Source: Rhodopirellula bahusiensis (GTDB lineage: Bacteria > Planctomycetota > Planctomycetia > Pirellulales > Pirellulaceae). From it: 50,957 nt of DNA. Position 1 is the stretch's first letter, and the number at the start of each line of letters is the position of its first letter. The stretch covers positions 1 to 50,957 of the forward strand of contig NZ_NIZW01000039.1 of the NCBI RefSeq assembly GCF_002727185.1, in the 5' to 3' direction. Positions 37,043 to 47,511 of the stretch are shown in pieces. The notes below the pieces were generated by a model. The model had not been told where the DNA came from and ran no database searches. It saw nothing but the letters and a program-made list of their open reading frames with translations. A program made the translations under genes and the position numbers.

Positions 37043-39682
37043 ATGGCGTCCTCTGGTTCTCTTCCTTCGTTGGCACGGCAATGTCGTGACCGACTGAACG
37101 ATGGACGCGGTCGTATCGAGTCTCGATTTCGAGCCGGTTTGCCCAGTGTTCAAACGGCGACCGCGCTGACGGATCTCTATGACGATGTCATCGAGAAAAT
37201 CTGGCAGGCTTCGTTGGAGCGTGCCGCCACCACAGTCAAAGCATCGCAACTCGCTCAATTGAGCCTGGTTGCACATGGCGGTTACGGCCGCCGCGATCTC
37301 TCGCCGTTCAGCGACGCCGATCTGATGCTGCTGACAACGCGGCGTAGTGCCGCGGCTGCGGCTCAAGTCGCCAGCACATTCGTGCGTGATGTCACCGACG
37401 CGGGAATCGATTGCGGGTTCTCTGTTCGCACGCCTCGCGAATGTTGCACGTTGGCCTGGGCGGACGCGAAAATTTACACTTCGCTGACTGAATCGCGGCT
37501 GTGCTTGGGCAGCGAGCAAACTTTCGATCGCTACTTCGATCGCTTTCGCGCGGGGGCACGTCGTCGCCGAAACTACCTGAACCATCAGTCACTGATGGCT
37601 CGCCGAGAAGAGCGACACAAATGGGGCGAGACGAACTACTTGCTGCGTCCCAACGTCAAACGCTCTCGCGGCGGTTTGCGTGACATTCAATTGGTCCGCT
37701 GGCTCGGTTTCGCGACTCACGGTGCGACCAGCCTCGAACAACTGAACAAACTCAACGCGTTGTCGGACGAAGACTACGGAACGCTGCGACGCGCCCACGC
37801 CTTCATGTTGCGACTGCGTCACGAACTGCACTTCCGCACCAAACGTGCCCAAGACGTCTTGGACCGCCCGACCCAATTGGACATCGCTGAGGACTGGGGA
37901 TACCAGGGGCGATCCGGCGTGTTGCCAGTCGAAGACTTCATGCAGGACTACTTCGAACACACGCGAGGTGTTCGCTATGTGGCTGCTTACTTCCACGATG
38001 ACACTCGCATTCGTTCGCGAGCAGCCGGCGCCGTCGAATCCGTCATGTCGCGGCGATTGGATGAAAACATCCGCATGGGCCCGACCCACATCTGGGTCAA
38101 AGCGACTGCGTTGGAGTCGTTTGCCCAAAGCCTTCCGGACGTTCTGCGATTGATTCAGTTAGCGAACCGCCACTCGCGCCGAATCGCTCACCCGACCTGG
38201 CAAGCGATTCGCAAATCGATGCAAGATCGCGAAGCGACACCGCCGGATCAGCCTACCGTCGACGCTTTCTTGGAACTGTTGAAAGATCCCGGGCGACTCG
38301 CATCGTTGCTCCGTCGATTGCACGAACTTCGGATCCTCGACCAATTGATCCCGGCCATGGGACGTTGCCGAGGCCTGCTGCAATTCAACGCTTACCACAA
38401 ATACACCGTCGACGCGCACTGCATCCGAGCGGTCGAAGCGGCCACCGACTTCATCGACGCCGAAACATCGATGGGCCGCCGATACCGACGGCTGAAAGAC
38501 AAAACGCTTCTGCACCTGGCGTTGTTGATTCACGATCTCGGCAAGGGCTACGAAGAGGACCACAGCGAAGTCGGGCGGCGAATCGCCGGCGACGTTGCCG
38601 ACCTCTTCCACATGAGCGCCGACGACAAAGACACGTTGCAGTGGCTCATTCACAGACACTTGCTGGTCAACGAAGTTGCGTTTCGCCACGATTTGAACGA
38701 CCCCGAAGTGGTCCACAAATTCGCTGCCGAAGTTGGCTCGATCGCACGGTTGGAGCTGTTGCTGATTCACACGGTGGCCGATCTGCAAGCCGTCGGTCCC
38801 GACGTGCTCAATGATTGGAAGATGGGTTTGATCGAAGACCTTTATCTTCGAACACGCCGTTACTTCGAAACCGGAAACTTGCCCGGCGAAAACGAAGCCG
38901 ACTTGGATTCAAAGATCGAACAGGTCAAAGAATCGCTCGCCGAAAAGCAGCTCGACCCTTCGCTCATCGAATTCGCCAAAGACATGCCGTTGTCGCTGCT
39001 GCGGCAACACTCGACCGATGATTTGATCCATGAGATGCATCAAGTCGGCGAATGGCTGACAGCGAACCCCGGCTGCTACTGTGCCGGAGCGGTCGACCCG
39101 GCCGCCTCCGCTGTGCGGTACACCATCGTGCTTCGCCAAGGCGAGCGTCGCGTCGGAGTGTTCGCTCGCATCACCGCCGCGTTCAGCGCATGCGGACTTT
39201 CGATCATGCGAGCCAACGTGGAAACGGTTGGCGAAGATTTACTGTGGGATCAATTCTGGGTCAACGATCCTGAACTGAAACAACGCCAACCCGAATTGCG
39301 AATCGAAGAAGTCTGTCGCGTGGTAACCAAAGCCATCGACGATCCCGATTCAGTCATGCCCACGCCGCGACGAGTCTGGCAAACACAAGGTGCCAAAGAA
39401 CCGTCCAGTGTGCTGCTACTGCCGACCAAGGTCGTGTTCGACAACGACACGTTCGACCATCAAACCATTCTGTCGATGTTCACCTACGACCGCCCCAGTC
39501 TGCTGTCAGACATCTCCGGGACGTTGTCGCAACTCGATGTCGTGATTCAGTTCGCAAAGATCGACACGCACCTGGATCAAATCGCCGACGTCTTCTACGT
39601 CACCAACATGGACGGCAGCCCAATCACCGATCCATCCCGACAAGAGACCATCCGAAACGCCTTGGTTGAAGCAGTCCGCTAG
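37043..39682 (+). CDS. glnD: Bifunctional P-II uridylyltransferase/uridylyl-removing enzyme
   Basis: This 879-residue enzyme attaches UMP to P-II when glutamine is low and removes it when glutamine is high. The nucleotidyltransferase domain shows GGYGRRDLSPFSDADLML (about residues 75-92) with the catalytic acidic pair. A central nucleotidyltransferase-associated helical region follows. The HD domain has LLIHDLGKGYEEDHSEVG (about residues 495-512), the metal site for uridylyl removal. Two ACT domains close the protein (VGVFARITAAFSACGLSIMR and RPSLLSDISGTLSQLDVVI). The length agrees with the family. It starts 8 bases after the glnB stop codon, with no strong Shine-Dalgarno of its own, so translation may be coupled. 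Confidence 0.95.
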   Translation: MASSGSLPSLARQCRDRLNDGRGRIESRFRAGLPSVQTATALTDLYDDVIEKIWQASLERAATTVKASQLAQLSLVAHGGYGRRDLSPFSDADLMLLTTRRSAAAAAQVASTFVRDVTDAGIDCGFSVRTPRECCTLAWADAKIYTSLTESRLCLGSEQTFDRYFDRFRAGARRRRNYLNHQSLMARREERHKWGETNYLLRPNVKRSRGGLRDIQLVRWLGFATHGATSLEQLNKLNALSDEDYGTLRRAHAFMLRLRHELHFRTKRAQDVLDRPTQLDIAEDWGYQGRSGVLPVEDFMQDYFEHTRGVRYVAAYFHDDTRIRSRAAGAVESVMSRRLDENIRMGPTHIWVKATALESFAQSLPDVLRLIQLANRHSRRIAHPTWQAIRKSMQDREATPPDQPTVDAFLELLKDPGRLASLLRRLHELRILDQLIPAMGRCRGLLQFNAYHKYTVDAHCIRAVEAATDFIDAETSMGRRYRRLKDKTLLHLALLIHDLGKGYEEDHSEVGRRIAGDVADLFHMSADDKDTLQWLIHRHLLVNEVAFRHDLNDPEVVHKFAAEVGSIARLELLLIHTVADLQAVGPDVLNDWKMGLIEDLYLRTRRYFETGNLPGENEADLDSKIEQVKESLAEKQLDPSLIEFAKDMPLSLLRQHSTDDLIHEMHQVGEWLTANPGCYCAGAVDPAASAVRYTIVLRQGERRVGVFARITAAFSACGLSIMRANVETVGEDLLWDQFWVNDPELKQRQPELRIEEVCRVVTKAIDDPDSVMPTPRRVWQTQGAKEPSSVLLLPTKVVFDNDTFDHQTILSMFTYDRPSLLSDISGTLSQLDVVIQFAKIDTHLDQIADVFYVTNMDGSPITDPSRQETIRNALVEAVR

Positions 39683-39716
39683 CCAGCCACATATAACAGC
39701 ACCAACACCCCGTAGT

Positions 39717-39733
39717 TCGGTGGTCCCCACCGA
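39717..39733. terminator. Short hairpin between convergent genes
   Basis: The sequence tcggtgg, tcc, ccaccga forms a perfect 7-bp stem in the 78-base gap between the ends of glnD and the isomerase-like gene. There is no T-tract, so it may be a weak bidirectional terminator or chance. Confidence 0.35.
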
Positions 39734-39760
39734 GAAACCCACCACCAAAGTCAAAACGAC

Positions 39761-40798
39761 CTAAGCCAACGCCTCGCGCAACCGCCCCAGATGCTTCGGC
39801 AACTCTTCCAACACGTCTGCGTCTTCATACTCCAACACGACGTAACCTTGGTAACCCGAGTCGCGAAGAATCTTCGCGATGCGTCCGTAGTCCGCCGGAC
39901 TCTTCTCACCCGAAGGCGACTTCGTAACCGGTTTGACTTGCACGTTAACCGCGTAAGGAGCACAAGCCTCCAAGTCCGCGTAGGGATCGTCTGATTCAAA
40001 GTTGCCCGTGTCGAGGTTGATCCCAACCCATGGCGAATCAACTCGTTCCATGATCTCGAGCATCTGAGCGGCCGACAAACGGCCGTGGTTCTCGACGCCC
40101 AAGAACACACCCTTCTTCGCCGCGTGTTCCGCGCATCGATTGACCGCCGCGACGGCTTCGTCCATGCGAGTCGGTGACTTTGCCAACTGAGCAGCCGTTC
40201 CCGCGAAGAACCGAATGTGCGGTGCACCCAACGTGGCCGCCAAATCGATCCATCGAATCGCATCATTGACCTCCTGCTCGTACCGTTCGCCCAACCCGAC
40301 CGTGAAGTTGTTTCCGATGGCGGTCCCGCTGATCACCACACCGCGAGTGAACGCCTGCCGTCGCAATTCCAACAACGATTCTTCAGCCGGAAAACCATCT
40401 GGTCCCGGTGTCATGAAGTACCCGGTCAATTCCGCCGCTTCGACGCCCATCGAAACGCAGTAGTCGAGAAAATCGACCTGGGTCATTCCGCCTGACACGT
40501 CACGGTCAGTGAACGACGCATCATCCGGTACCGGCTGAAACTTTTGTTCCTTGCCCTTCATGTAGCGGAAGTAAGGACGCAGAGAATAACCCGCGATGCC
40601 GATGCGAAATCGCGGCGGGCCGGATCGTTCAATCGGCTGCCGAGCCTGCACCAATGGAGAAGATGCAAACCCACTGAATGTCGCCAAAGTCGCGGCGGCG
40701 GTGGATTTTAGAAACGTCCGCCGCTTCGCGGAACAGCCTACGCTTTGCGTTCGGCGATCAGGACTCGAAACAGAGACAGTGGGTTGGACTTTTGGCAT
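39761..40798 (-). CDS. Tat-exported sugar phosphate isomerase/epimerase-like protein
   Basis: The 345-residue protein has a Tat signal, AKRRTFLKSTAAATLATFSG, starting about residue 24, which places it outside the cytoplasm. The rest is an AP-endonuclease-2-type TIM barrel (xylose isomerase-like family). Visible metal-site and barrel segments are GVFLGVENHGRL, WVGINLDTGNF and the C-terminal YVVLEYEDADVLEEL. Members isomerise or epimerise sugars such as hydroxypyruvate or tagatose. The substrate here is unknown. The ATG at 40798 lies inside the upstream methyltransferase gene: the two overlap by 61 bases in different frames, and no later start keeps the RR motif. They are probably co-transcribed. 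Confidence 0.85.
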   Translation of the reverse strand: MPKVQPTVSVSSPDRRTQSVGCSAKRRTFLKSTAAATLATFSGFASSPLVQARQPIERSGPPRFRIGIAGYSLRPYFRYMKGKEQKFQPVPDDASFTDRDVSGGMTQVDFLDYCVSMGVEAAELTGYFMTPGPDGFPAEESLLELRRQAFTRGVVISGTAIGNNFTVGLGERYEQEVNDAIRWIDLAATLGAPHIRFFAGTAAQLAKSPTRMDEAVAAVNRCAEHAAKKGVFLGVENHGRLSAAQMLEIMERVDSPWVGINLDTGNFESDDPYADLEACAPYAVNVQVKPVTKSPSGEKSPADYGRIAKILRDSGYQGYVVLEYEDADVLEELPKHLGRLREALA

Positions 40799-41523
40799 CG
40801 CATGACCTGGATTGGCAATTCGTTGAGCAATTCATCGACATTCAAATCCGTGCGCCATCCTAAATGACGAGTCAAACTGCCCGCCGAATCGACAACTCGT
40901 GCGATCAGAGGATTGGGGCTGCGGAAATGATTGATGACCAAAATCTTACCACCCGGGCGGCACACACGCACAAGCTCTCGCATCATTCGCTCAGGATGCG
41001 AAACGACGCTGATCGTGTGAAACGAAGTCACCAAATCAAAACTCGCGTCTTCGAACGTCAACTTTTCCGCGTTCATCGGTTGAACCGAGATGTGGTCCCA
41101 TCCACGCTGCTCGATCAAGTCTTCCGCTTCGGACAACATCGATTCGGACAAATCCACGCCCGTGATATCCGCGTGCCTGGGATAGGCGTCCAAGGACAAC
41201 CCGGTGCCGACGCCAACCTCCAGGACCTTGGTCCCCGCCGCGATGTTGAGCGAATTGACGTTGTGCAAAATTCGACGACGAGCCACCGCGGGCCAAAGAG
41301 CCTGATAGGCCGGCACGAGGTTGTCGTACAGTTTGCTTTCGTGAGGCTTGGGTTTCGCCCCGCGAGTCTTCTTCGCCGTTCCGCCGTTCATCTTCCCGTT
41401 TTGTTTGCGATCACCATCGCGAGATGGAACCGATTCGTCGCAGCTCTTCACACACGCGGTGCCCGCCTGGGAACCCGTTTCCGACGATTGATTCGAATGT
41501 GACTCGGAATCCAACTCTAACAT
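40738..41523 (-). CDS. Class I SAM-dependent methyltransferase, PmtA/UbiE-like
   Basis: The 261-residue protein has motif I, TKVLEVGVGTGLSL (about residues 98-111), then the acidic SAM-ribose contact in ITGVDLSESML, and FEDASFDLVTSFHTIS. These fit the phospholipid N-methyltransferase (PmtA) and UbiE branch; VGVGTGLSL is typical of PmtA. The most likely reaction is methylation of a lipid such as phosphatidylethanolamine, but that is a family-based guess. Residues 1-60 are a polar, disordered-looking extension rich in Ser, Lys and Gly, so an internal start is possible. The gene ends inside the start of the isomerase-like gene. Confidence 0.8.
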   Translation of the reverse strand: MLELDSESHSNQSSETGSQAGTACVKSCDESVPSRDGDRKQNGKMNGGTAKKTRGAKPKPHESKLYDNLVPAYQALWPAVARRRILHNVNSLNIAAGTKVLEVGVGTGLSLDAYPRHADITGVDLSESMLSEAEDLIEQRGWDHISVQPMNAEKLTFEDASFDLVTSFHTISVVSHPERMMRELVRVCRPGGKILVINHFRSPNPLIARVVDSAGSLTRHLGWRTDLNVDELLNELPIQVMRCQKSNPLSLFRVLIAERKA

Positions 41524-41691
41524 TTCAACCTCGTCCTCGGCGAACCGATCGCGGCCTCCGACTTCCTGCTGAAATCACGAGTTGCAATCGAAAATGAACT
41601 TGAATCACGACAGCAGTTTCGCAGAATTCCAGCCGCTGTCATGCCCGAACCGTTCCATGGAGCCCAAAAGCTGGCGAATTTTGCGCCGCAA

Positions 41692-42852
41692 TTACATAAG
41701 TTCTTCTTCTAGCAAATGACAGTACGCGTCGTAACGCCGCGCATCAATTCGTGCGTCAGCCACCGCGTTCTTCACCGCACAATCGTCTTCCGCCAAGTGC
41801 AAGCAATCCGGGTAGCGACATCCGCTCACGTACGGACGCAGATCGGGCATCAAACCAGCCACCTCGCTGGCGCTGATGTCCCACAACTGAAATTGCCGAA
41901 TCCCCGGCGTATCGAACACCGCCCCCCCGTCAGCCAGCGGAATCAGCTGAGACGCCGTGGTGGTGTGCTTGCCTTTGTCGTTGTCGCTGCTGACCGCACC
42001 GATCGCCAACCCCAGACCAGGCTGCACAGCGTTCAGCAAGCTGCTCTTCCCCACACCGCTCTGGCCAGCCAAGGCCGTCTGACGGTTCTTCAGCAAAGCA
42101 CGCAGGAACTCAACATTCTGCCCAGTCTCGGCGGAAGTCGGCAAAACGCGGTAACCAAGTGCCGAGTAAACGCCAATCAACGGCTGCAGATCCACCAAAT
42201 CGATCAAGTCGACTTTGTTAATGATCACGATCGGTTCGATTTCGCACTGATGCGCCGTCAGGATCATTCGGTCGATCAACGCGGGCTTGATCCCCGGTTG
42301 TTCCGCACTGGCGATGATCAACATCGCATCGATGTTCGATACCAAAACGTGTTGTCGGCCACGACTGGTCCGGCTGATCATTCCAGTCCGCGGCTCAACC
42401 CGCTCGATCATCCCGTCGGCTTCGGACTTCAGCGACACACCGTCGCGTGATTCAGAACGAAACCAAACGCGATCGCCCGCGACGATTACATTGCGCTGAC
42501 TGGTGCTGAGAGATTTCAGGACCTGCCGAACTGCACATGCGTAGAGCACACCGTTGTCGCCCAGCACCTTGCTTTGCAATCCGTGAACACTCAGCACGCG
42601 GCCTTGCAACAAATTGACTTCGTCGACCGATACCTGAACGTGCATTCCAGCAGCCGAGTCGGGCGTCGAGTCCGCACCTTGAATCGTGCGTTTTCGCGTC
42701 AGCTCGCCTTTGCCCGTCAGCCGTTCGGATTGAACGGCGTCATCTTGCGAATCACCTTCGCGAAAATCACGAGTCAAATCACCACGCCGCACGCGGCCTT
42801 GGTGCTTCTTACGAAAGTTCGCTCGGAGGTTTCCACTTCGCTTCTTCGCCAA
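41692..42852 (-). CDS. rsgA: Ribosome small-subunit GTPase RsgA
   Basis: RsgA is a GTPase that helps late maturation of the 30S subunit. The 386-residue protein shows the circularly permuted G motifs in the expected order: NKVDL (G4), then [12 protein letters not shown] (G1, about residue 265), then FDTPGIRQF (G3). An OB-fold precedes the GTPase, and the C-terminal zinc site is [14 protein letters not shown], fitting C-x4-C-x-H-x5-C. The first 60 residues are basic and begin [19 protein letters not shown], which probably binds rRNA. It starts 3 bases after the ftsH stop codon, so the two are likely one operon, giving this transcript a protease and a ribosome-assembly factor. Confidence 0.96.
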   Translation of the reverse strand: MAKKRSGNLRANFRKKHQGRVRRGDLTRDFREGDSQDDAVQSERLTGKGELTRKRTIQGADSTPDSAAGMHVQVSVDEVNLLQGRVLSVHGLQSKVLGDNGVLYACAVRQVLKSLSTSQRNVIVAGDRVWFRSESRDGVSLKSEADGMIERVEPRTGMISRTSRGRQHVLVSNIDAMLIIASAEQPGIKPALIDRMILTAHQCEIEPIVIINKVDLIDLVDLQPLIGVYSALGYRVLPTSAETGQNVEFLRALLKNRQTALAGQSGVGKSSLLNAVQPGLGLAIGAVSSDNDKGKHTTTASQLIPLADGGAVFDTPGIRQFQLWDISASEVAGLMPDLRPYVSGCRYPDCLHLAEDDCAVKNAVADARIDARRYDAYCHLLEEELM

Positions 42853-42855
42853 GGG

Positions 42856-44874
42856 TCACTCTTCGCGTCGTGCGGATGCGTTCGAAGTTCGCTCAGCGGC
42901 GCCTTCGGGAGCCATGATCTGTTCGACCTTGCCCTCTTCGTCACCCATCCGTTTGTGGATCGAAGGACCAATCAACTCCGTCAATTCGACTTCGTTGAGT
43001 TCTTCGCGATCCAGCAAAGCACGCGTGATTGTTTCCAACTGACCGCGATGCTCTCGCAGAAGTTGTTCCGCCTTTTGATCGGCTTCCATCAAAATGCGAG
43101 CGACCTCTTCATCGATCAATTCCTGCGTGTGTTCGCTGAACTGACGCTGCTGATGAATTTCGCGACCCAAGAACGGATCCTCATCGCTGGTCTTGTAACT
43201 GACCGGACCAATCTTCGGACTCATGCCCCAGTGGGTCACCATCCGCCGAGCAATGCTGGTGGCTCGTTCGAGGTCGTTCTCTGCACCGACACAGGTTTCC
43301 GTGTAGATGATTTTCTCAGCGGCACGGCCACCCAGCAGAACGATCAATTGATGCTCGAGCTCCTTCTTGCTCATGCTCAAACGATCTTCGTTCGGCACGT
43401 ACTGCGTCACGCCCAAAGCGCGCCCGCGAGGGATGATCGTGACTTTGTGGACGATGTGCGAACCTTCCAAGTGCCAAGCCGTCAGTGTGTGACCAGCTTC
43501 GTGGTAAGCGGTTTTTTCCTTCTCGCTATCCAGCAACACTTCTTCGCGTTTGGCACCCATCAAAATCTTGTCGCGAGCGTAATCGAAGTCGCTCATCTCG
43601 ACGATTTTCTTATCGCCACGAGCCGCCCATAGTGCGGCCTCGTTGACCATATTCCGAATGTCCGCACCGGTCAGTCCGACCGTACCGGCTGCCAAACGAC
43701 GCAAATCGACATCGTCGCCCAGCGGCACATCGCGAACGTGAACCTTGAAGATCTCTTCGCGGCCTTTCATCGTCGGACGGCCCACCGTCACGTGACGGTC
43801 AAAACGACCAGGACGAAGCAAGGCGGGGTCCAAAACATCAGGACGGTTGGTCGCCGCGATGACAATCACAGCTTGAGCGCCACCGAAACCATCCATCTCA
43901 CCAAGGATCTGATTCAACGTCTGCTCGCGTTCGTCATGTCCGCCGCCCAGCCCAGCACCGCGTTGACGACCGACCGCATCGATCTCGTCAATGAAGATGA
44001 TCGATGGCGACTGCTCTTTCGCGGTCTTGAACAAGTCACGAACGCGACTGGCACCGACACCGACAAACATCTGAATGAATTCACTACCGTTGACGCTGAA
44101 GAACGGCACATCAGCCTCTCCCGCAACGGCGCGAGCCAACAACGTTTTGCCTGTACCGGGAGGCCCATTGAGCAGCACGCCCTTGGGAACCTGTCCGCCA
44201 AGCTTTTGAAACTTCTCGGGCGTCTTCAAGAAATCGACGATCTCTTGCAGGTCAGCTTTCACGCCTTCCAACCCAGCCACATCGCTGAACGTGATGACTT
44301 TATCAGTCGCTTCAAACTTTTTCGCGGGACTCTTGCTGAACCCCGACAAAAAGCCGCCGCCCATCATGTCGTTGCGAGTTCGGCGGATCATCATGAAGAT
44401 GAAGAAGAAAATCGCGAGCGGCAAACCGACCAGGATCAACAAGTTCAAAATCGCGGCCGTGTTGTCCGGCGGCGCGAACTTCCAATCCTTGATATTCCGC
44501 TTCTCGAGGTCTTCCGACAACTGAACGGCGTAGTCCGCTCCGGCCGGTCGAGTGAACCGGAATCGCTTCAGCAATTCCTTTGGCTTCGCATCCGCGTCGG
44601 CCGACTCGCTGGCTGGCACTTCGGGGCGGTCTTTGAATGTCCCCGAAACCTCGATGTCGCCGATTTCAACGGATCGAATGTTGTTCTTCTCGAGCTGACT
44701 ACGAAAGAAGCTCGCCGAGATCAGAGAAGATGGCTCAGGCTGGTTGAAAAACAGCATCGCGGCCAGCACGGTGATCACCAAAGCGATGATCATCGGATTG
44801 CCACCACGGCGTCCCGTCGAGACCTCTTCCTTGTTGGATTTGTCCGAAGAGTTCGATTCGGAATCCTTTTTCAT
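42856..44874 (-). CDS. ftsH: ATP-dependent zinc metalloprotease FtsH
   Basis: The 672-residue membrane protease degrades misfolded and short-lived regulatory proteins. A polar N terminus (residues 1-27) is followed by a transmembrane helix ([15 protein letters not shown]), a periplasmic domain, and a second helix ([19 protein letters not shown], about residues 145-163). The AAA module has Walker [19 protein letters not shown], Walker [15 protein letters not shown], and the second region of homology [17 protein letters not shown]. The zinc site is [11 protein letters not shown]. The order and length match the family. The C-terminal tail is acidic then basic. It is transcribed with rsgA; the promoter should lie in 44875-45358. 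Confidence 0.98.
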   Translation of the reverse strand: MKKDSESNSSDKSNKEEVSTGRRGGNPMIIALVITVLAAMLFFNQPEPSSLISASFFRSQLEKNNIRSVEIGDIEVSGTFKDRPEVPASESADADAKPKELLKRFRFTRPAGADYAVQLSEDLEKRNIKDWKFAPPDNTAAILNLLILVGLPLAIFFFIFMMIRRTRNDMMGGGFLSGFSKSPAKKFEATDKVITFSDVAGLEGVKADLQEIVDFLKTPEKFQKLGGQVPKGVLLNGPPGTGKTLLARAVAGEADVPFFSVNGSEFIQMFVGVGASRVRDLFKTAKEQSPSIIFIDEIDAVGRQRGAGLGGGHDEREQTLNQILGEMDGFGGAQAVIVIAATNRPDVLDPALLRPGRFDRHVTVGRPTMKGREEIFKVHVRDVPLGDDVDLRRLAAGTVGLTGADIRNMVNEAALWAARGDKKIVEMSDFDYARDKILMGAKREEVLLDSEKEKTAYHEAGHTLTAWHLEGSHIVHKVTIIPRGRALGVTQYVPNEDRLSMSKKELEHQLIVLLGGRAAEKIIYTETCVGAENDLERATSIARRMVTHWGMSPKIGPVSYKTSDEDPFLGREIHQQRQFSEHTQELIDEEVARILMEADQKAEQLLREHRGQLETITRALLDREELNEVELTELIGPSIHKRMGDEEGKVEQIMAPEGAAERTSNASARREE

Positions 44875-45358
44875 ACCGTTTTATCCTCAAAAGTCACTGT
44901 TCGTTGGCACTGGCGATGGCTAGTTGCATCCCGCCAGTGCAAGGAGTGTACCGCGACGGCGGATTGTTGCCTAACCGGATGTCTCGCGTGGGACCTTTTG
45001 CCCGTCGCAATCCATGAAACGACAGCCAATCCCGCCAGAAATCCGGATTGTCCGCTCTGCGTCACCCATTCGCGAAACTGAAGTCTAGCTTTCAAACCGT
45101 CTCATTCGCCCAATCAACCGATTTTCGCATCTCGAATTCGATGAGCCGCGACAGTTGTTTCCCAAGTCGTTTTTTCAAAGATCCTGACCACTGCGCCACA
45201 ATGGCAGCTTTCACGTGCCTCGTTGTCACATTCGCCGGCAGTGAATCACTGCAACAAATGCAATTTCCGACGCAACCAGGTCACGACGACTCGGCCTCAG
45301 CCCGACTTCCGAGCGGTTTGAAACCCGGCTCGTTTTACGCCGCCCCCGAACACTTCGT
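44875..45358. other. Intergenic region upstream of ftsH
   Basis: The 484 bases separate the PQQ-propeller gene from ftsH, both on the minus strand. The segment around 44985-45050 (gggaccttttgcccgtcgca, then acagccaat) resembles the gggcactcttgcccgtc segment at 32050, so it may be a diverged dispersed repeat. A plus-strand frame, 45048-45377, is open but not convincing. No promoter was confidently picked out. Confidence 0.4.
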
Positions 45359-46744
45359 TCAGCGTGTCACTTTGTAGAGATGACTTTTCGTTCGCAACAA
45401 CAACCCATCCGCAAACGGTACCGGGCTGGCAACGGTGAATTGCTCGTCGTCATCGACCTCGTTGGTCTGAATCAGCTCGGGTTCGGAATCACCGCTGATC
45501 CCCTGCACAACCGATGTCGTGCCCGCTTCATCAGTGACGTACAAACGATCGCCAACGATCAACGGTGAACTGCTGTAACTCGCCCGCGTCCGTTCCAACT
45601 TGGTATCCCAAAGAACTTCGCCGGTCTCGGCAGCGAGCGCGGACAGGGTTCCCTTTGGCCGCGGTGCATCCTTCTTCTTCTTGCTATCAGAAATCAGATA
45701 AACGACCCCGTCACGAGCGGCGGGAGTGGGCACATCTGAACCGGCATCATCACGCATCCACAGAATCGCGTTTTTCGCGGCGTTCTCATCCTCACCCGCT
45801 TCGATCAACTGTTTCATGTCGACGCCCGTCAACGTGCCGCCTCGCGAATAAGGACAAACGATGACGTTCCCCGTGATCACGGGCGACGCGATGGAACGAA
45901 AGTACTTTTCTTGGTTCGGATTGAATCCGCCAAGCGTTCCTAAACGCTTGCCCGTCTTGGCATCGGTTAGCGTCAGGTGGTCAGCCCCCAGGACCGCAAC
46001 GACGGCCTCGCCATCGATTTCCGTCGCAAGCGGTGTCGAATAACTTTGGGCAGCTTCCTCCGGTGCGGGAACCATCCGATCGTCCTTCCAAGCCATATCG
46101 CCCGACTCGATGTCATACGCCACGATGTAGCTGGGCCCCGTCTGCATGACAGCGACCACGACCAAGTTGTCGACGATCATCGGCGACGAACCCAAGTCCC
46201 ACCAAAGCGTGTCTTCGCCAAACTGTTCTTGCAGGTTGATGTGCCAAACCGGTTTTCCTTCCAAGTCACAGCACGCCAAATCGCCGCTTCGGAAATAGGA
46301 AATCACGTGCTTGCCATCGGTGACGGGTGACGGGTTGCTGCCGCTACCTTTCCGGTGCTTGTTGCCGCGGTCTTCGCCGAGCGGCGTTTGAAACACGAAC
46401 TCCAACGAATCAATGTCCACGCCCAACAAATGATTCTTCCCATCGATACCGCTGGTCAAAAACGCTCGGTTTCCAACAACGACCGGCGTGCTCGCGCCAC
46501 TACCGGGAACCATGCATTTTGTCGAATCCGCTTCCGACCATTCGATCGGGTAATCGCCCTCGGGAGCGACGCCTTGTTGAGATCCACCTCGCCACTGCGA
46601 CCAAACCGCGTCGGACTTCGATTTAGCTGAAACCGATTCAGCGGCCATGACGGCTGGACTCGAGAAAACCAAACTTGCCAAACACGCGGCAAAAGCAGCC
46701 AGGCGAGCGGACAAAAGCGATGCCGAAAGGTGGGTCTGGGACAT
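45359..46744 (-). CDS. Exported PQQ-like beta-propeller protein
   Basis: This 461-residue protein starts at ATG 46744 (the frame is open to 46831). The N terminus has a hydrophobic signal segment (LSARLAAFAACLASLVFSS) with a likely cut near VMAAES. The rest is a PQQ-like propeller: recurring blade motifs include WSQWRGGSQQGVAPEGDYP at the start, YDIESGDMAWKD, LSALAAETGEVLWDTKL and VGDRLYVTDEAGTTSV. The WxxWRG...G motif is the common start of planctomycete PQQ-repeat proteins. The propeller is usually a binding or scaffold domain. No dehydrogenase active-site cysteine pair is visible, so enzyme activity is doubtful. It is upstream of ftsH on the same strand but 484 bases away. Confidence 0.88.
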   Translation of the reverse strand: MSQTHLSASLLSARLAAFAACLASLVFSSPAVMAAESVSAKSKSDAVWSQWRGGSQQGVAPEGDYPIEWSEADSTKCMVPGSGASTPVVVGNRAFLTSGIDGKNHLLGVDIDSLEFVFQTPLGEDRGNKHRKGSGSNPSPVTDGKHVISYFRSGDLACCDLEGKPVWHINLQEQFGEDTLWWDLGSSPMIVDNLVVVAVMQTGPSYIVAYDIESGDMAWKDDRMVPAPEEAAQSYSTPLATEIDGEAVVAVLGADHLTLTDAKTGKRLGTLGGFNPNQEKYFRSIASPVITGNVIVCPYSRGGTLTGVDMKQLIEAGEDENAAKNAILWMRDDAGSDVPTPAARDGVVYLISDSKKKKDAPRPKGTLSALAAETGEVLWDTKLERTRASYSSSPLIVGDRLYVTDEAGTTSVVQGISGDSEPELIQTNEVDDDEQFTVASPVPFADGLLLRTKSHLYKVTR

Positions 46745-46902
46745 CAAACGGTCTCCACGAAGAAGGGCGGAAGGAGGCGGGGTGGGAAACCGCCATTGTG
46801 AAGCACCCGGCGAGCAAATGAAACCACGCAAGCCCGCTGTTCAAACCAAATCATCCGCAGGGCGAAGGATTACTCACCGATGCGCGTTCGCACCGGTTCC
46901 GA

Positions 46903-47025
46903 CCTGAGATCAAGCACTCCCCCATCACAACCCGCCGCGTCAGCAAGCCATCGCCCAAGTGGCCCAACCTTCCAGCCTGAGATCAAACACTCCCCCATCC
47001 TAACCCGCCGCGTCAGCAAGGCATC
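46903..47025. repeat. Two 50-bp direct repeats, period 73
   Basis: The copies at 46903-46952 and 46976-47025 both begin cctgagatcaa and share aacccgccgcgtcagcaag. They differ at a handful of positions. They lie in the non-coding gap downstream of the window's housekeeping block. Confidence 0.8.
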
Positions 47026-47377
47026 CCCTCACCGATCGACTTCGCCTCAGCAGCCGATCCAGTGATCCAACACCATCGCTTCATGCGGGTTTAGCACACG
47101 AGTGTCGTTCTCCAACTTATTCACGCCACAGTACCGAGCAACAGCTCGACAATCCATCGGACCTCGGGACCAGCCGACTTGTGCCGCCTCTGAACGGATC
47201 GATTTTGATTGCCAGGTTCGCATCACGTTCCGTTCGACCAACCAAGCTGCGAGCTTGCTCATGTTTGATCTCAGTCAAGCAACTTCGGCTCGTTCTCCCC
47301 AAGCGGTTTCGCCGAATTTGCTTGCAACGTCTTGGCGAATCGGACAAACTTGCCCAGCCTCAACCGGGGGAGGCCCC

Positions 47378-47511
47378 ACTGAGAACAAGTCCCCAACCAC
47401 TGAGAACAAGTCTCCGCGAAGCCAAAACGCTCGAATTGTTCTCACCGCCGAACAAGCAGAAACCCCCCCAAAACACCTATTCTCAGTCGGTCCAACTGCT
47501 GAGAAACAAGT
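47378..47511. promoter_or_regulatory. Array of TGAGAACAA-like motifs before a small gene
   Basis: actgagaacaagtcccc occurs at 47378-47394 and actgagaacaagtctcc at 47399-47415, 21 bases apart, close to two helical turns. The inverse ttgttctca is at 47436-47444. attctcagt at 47479-47487 and ctgagaaacaag at 47500-47511 form a further inverted pair. The last lies 22 bases before the ATG at 47534. Such spacing suggests operators for a dimeric regulator, but no regulator gene is adjacent. Confidence 0.45.

Noticed and set aside
45048..45377. A 109-codon plus-strand frame between ftsH and the PQQ-propeller gene
   Set aside because: It overlaps the end of the propeller gene, has no Shine-Dalgarno and no recognisable domain.
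46903..47025. Possible CRISPR array
   Set aside because: Only two repeat copies of 50 bases with one 23-base spacer and no cas genes; it is a simple direct duplication.
47047..47262. A 71-codon minus-strand frame with protein-like stretches
   Set aside because: No ribosome binding site and no homologue I recognise; it could be a gene remnant, but the evidence is too thin to call.
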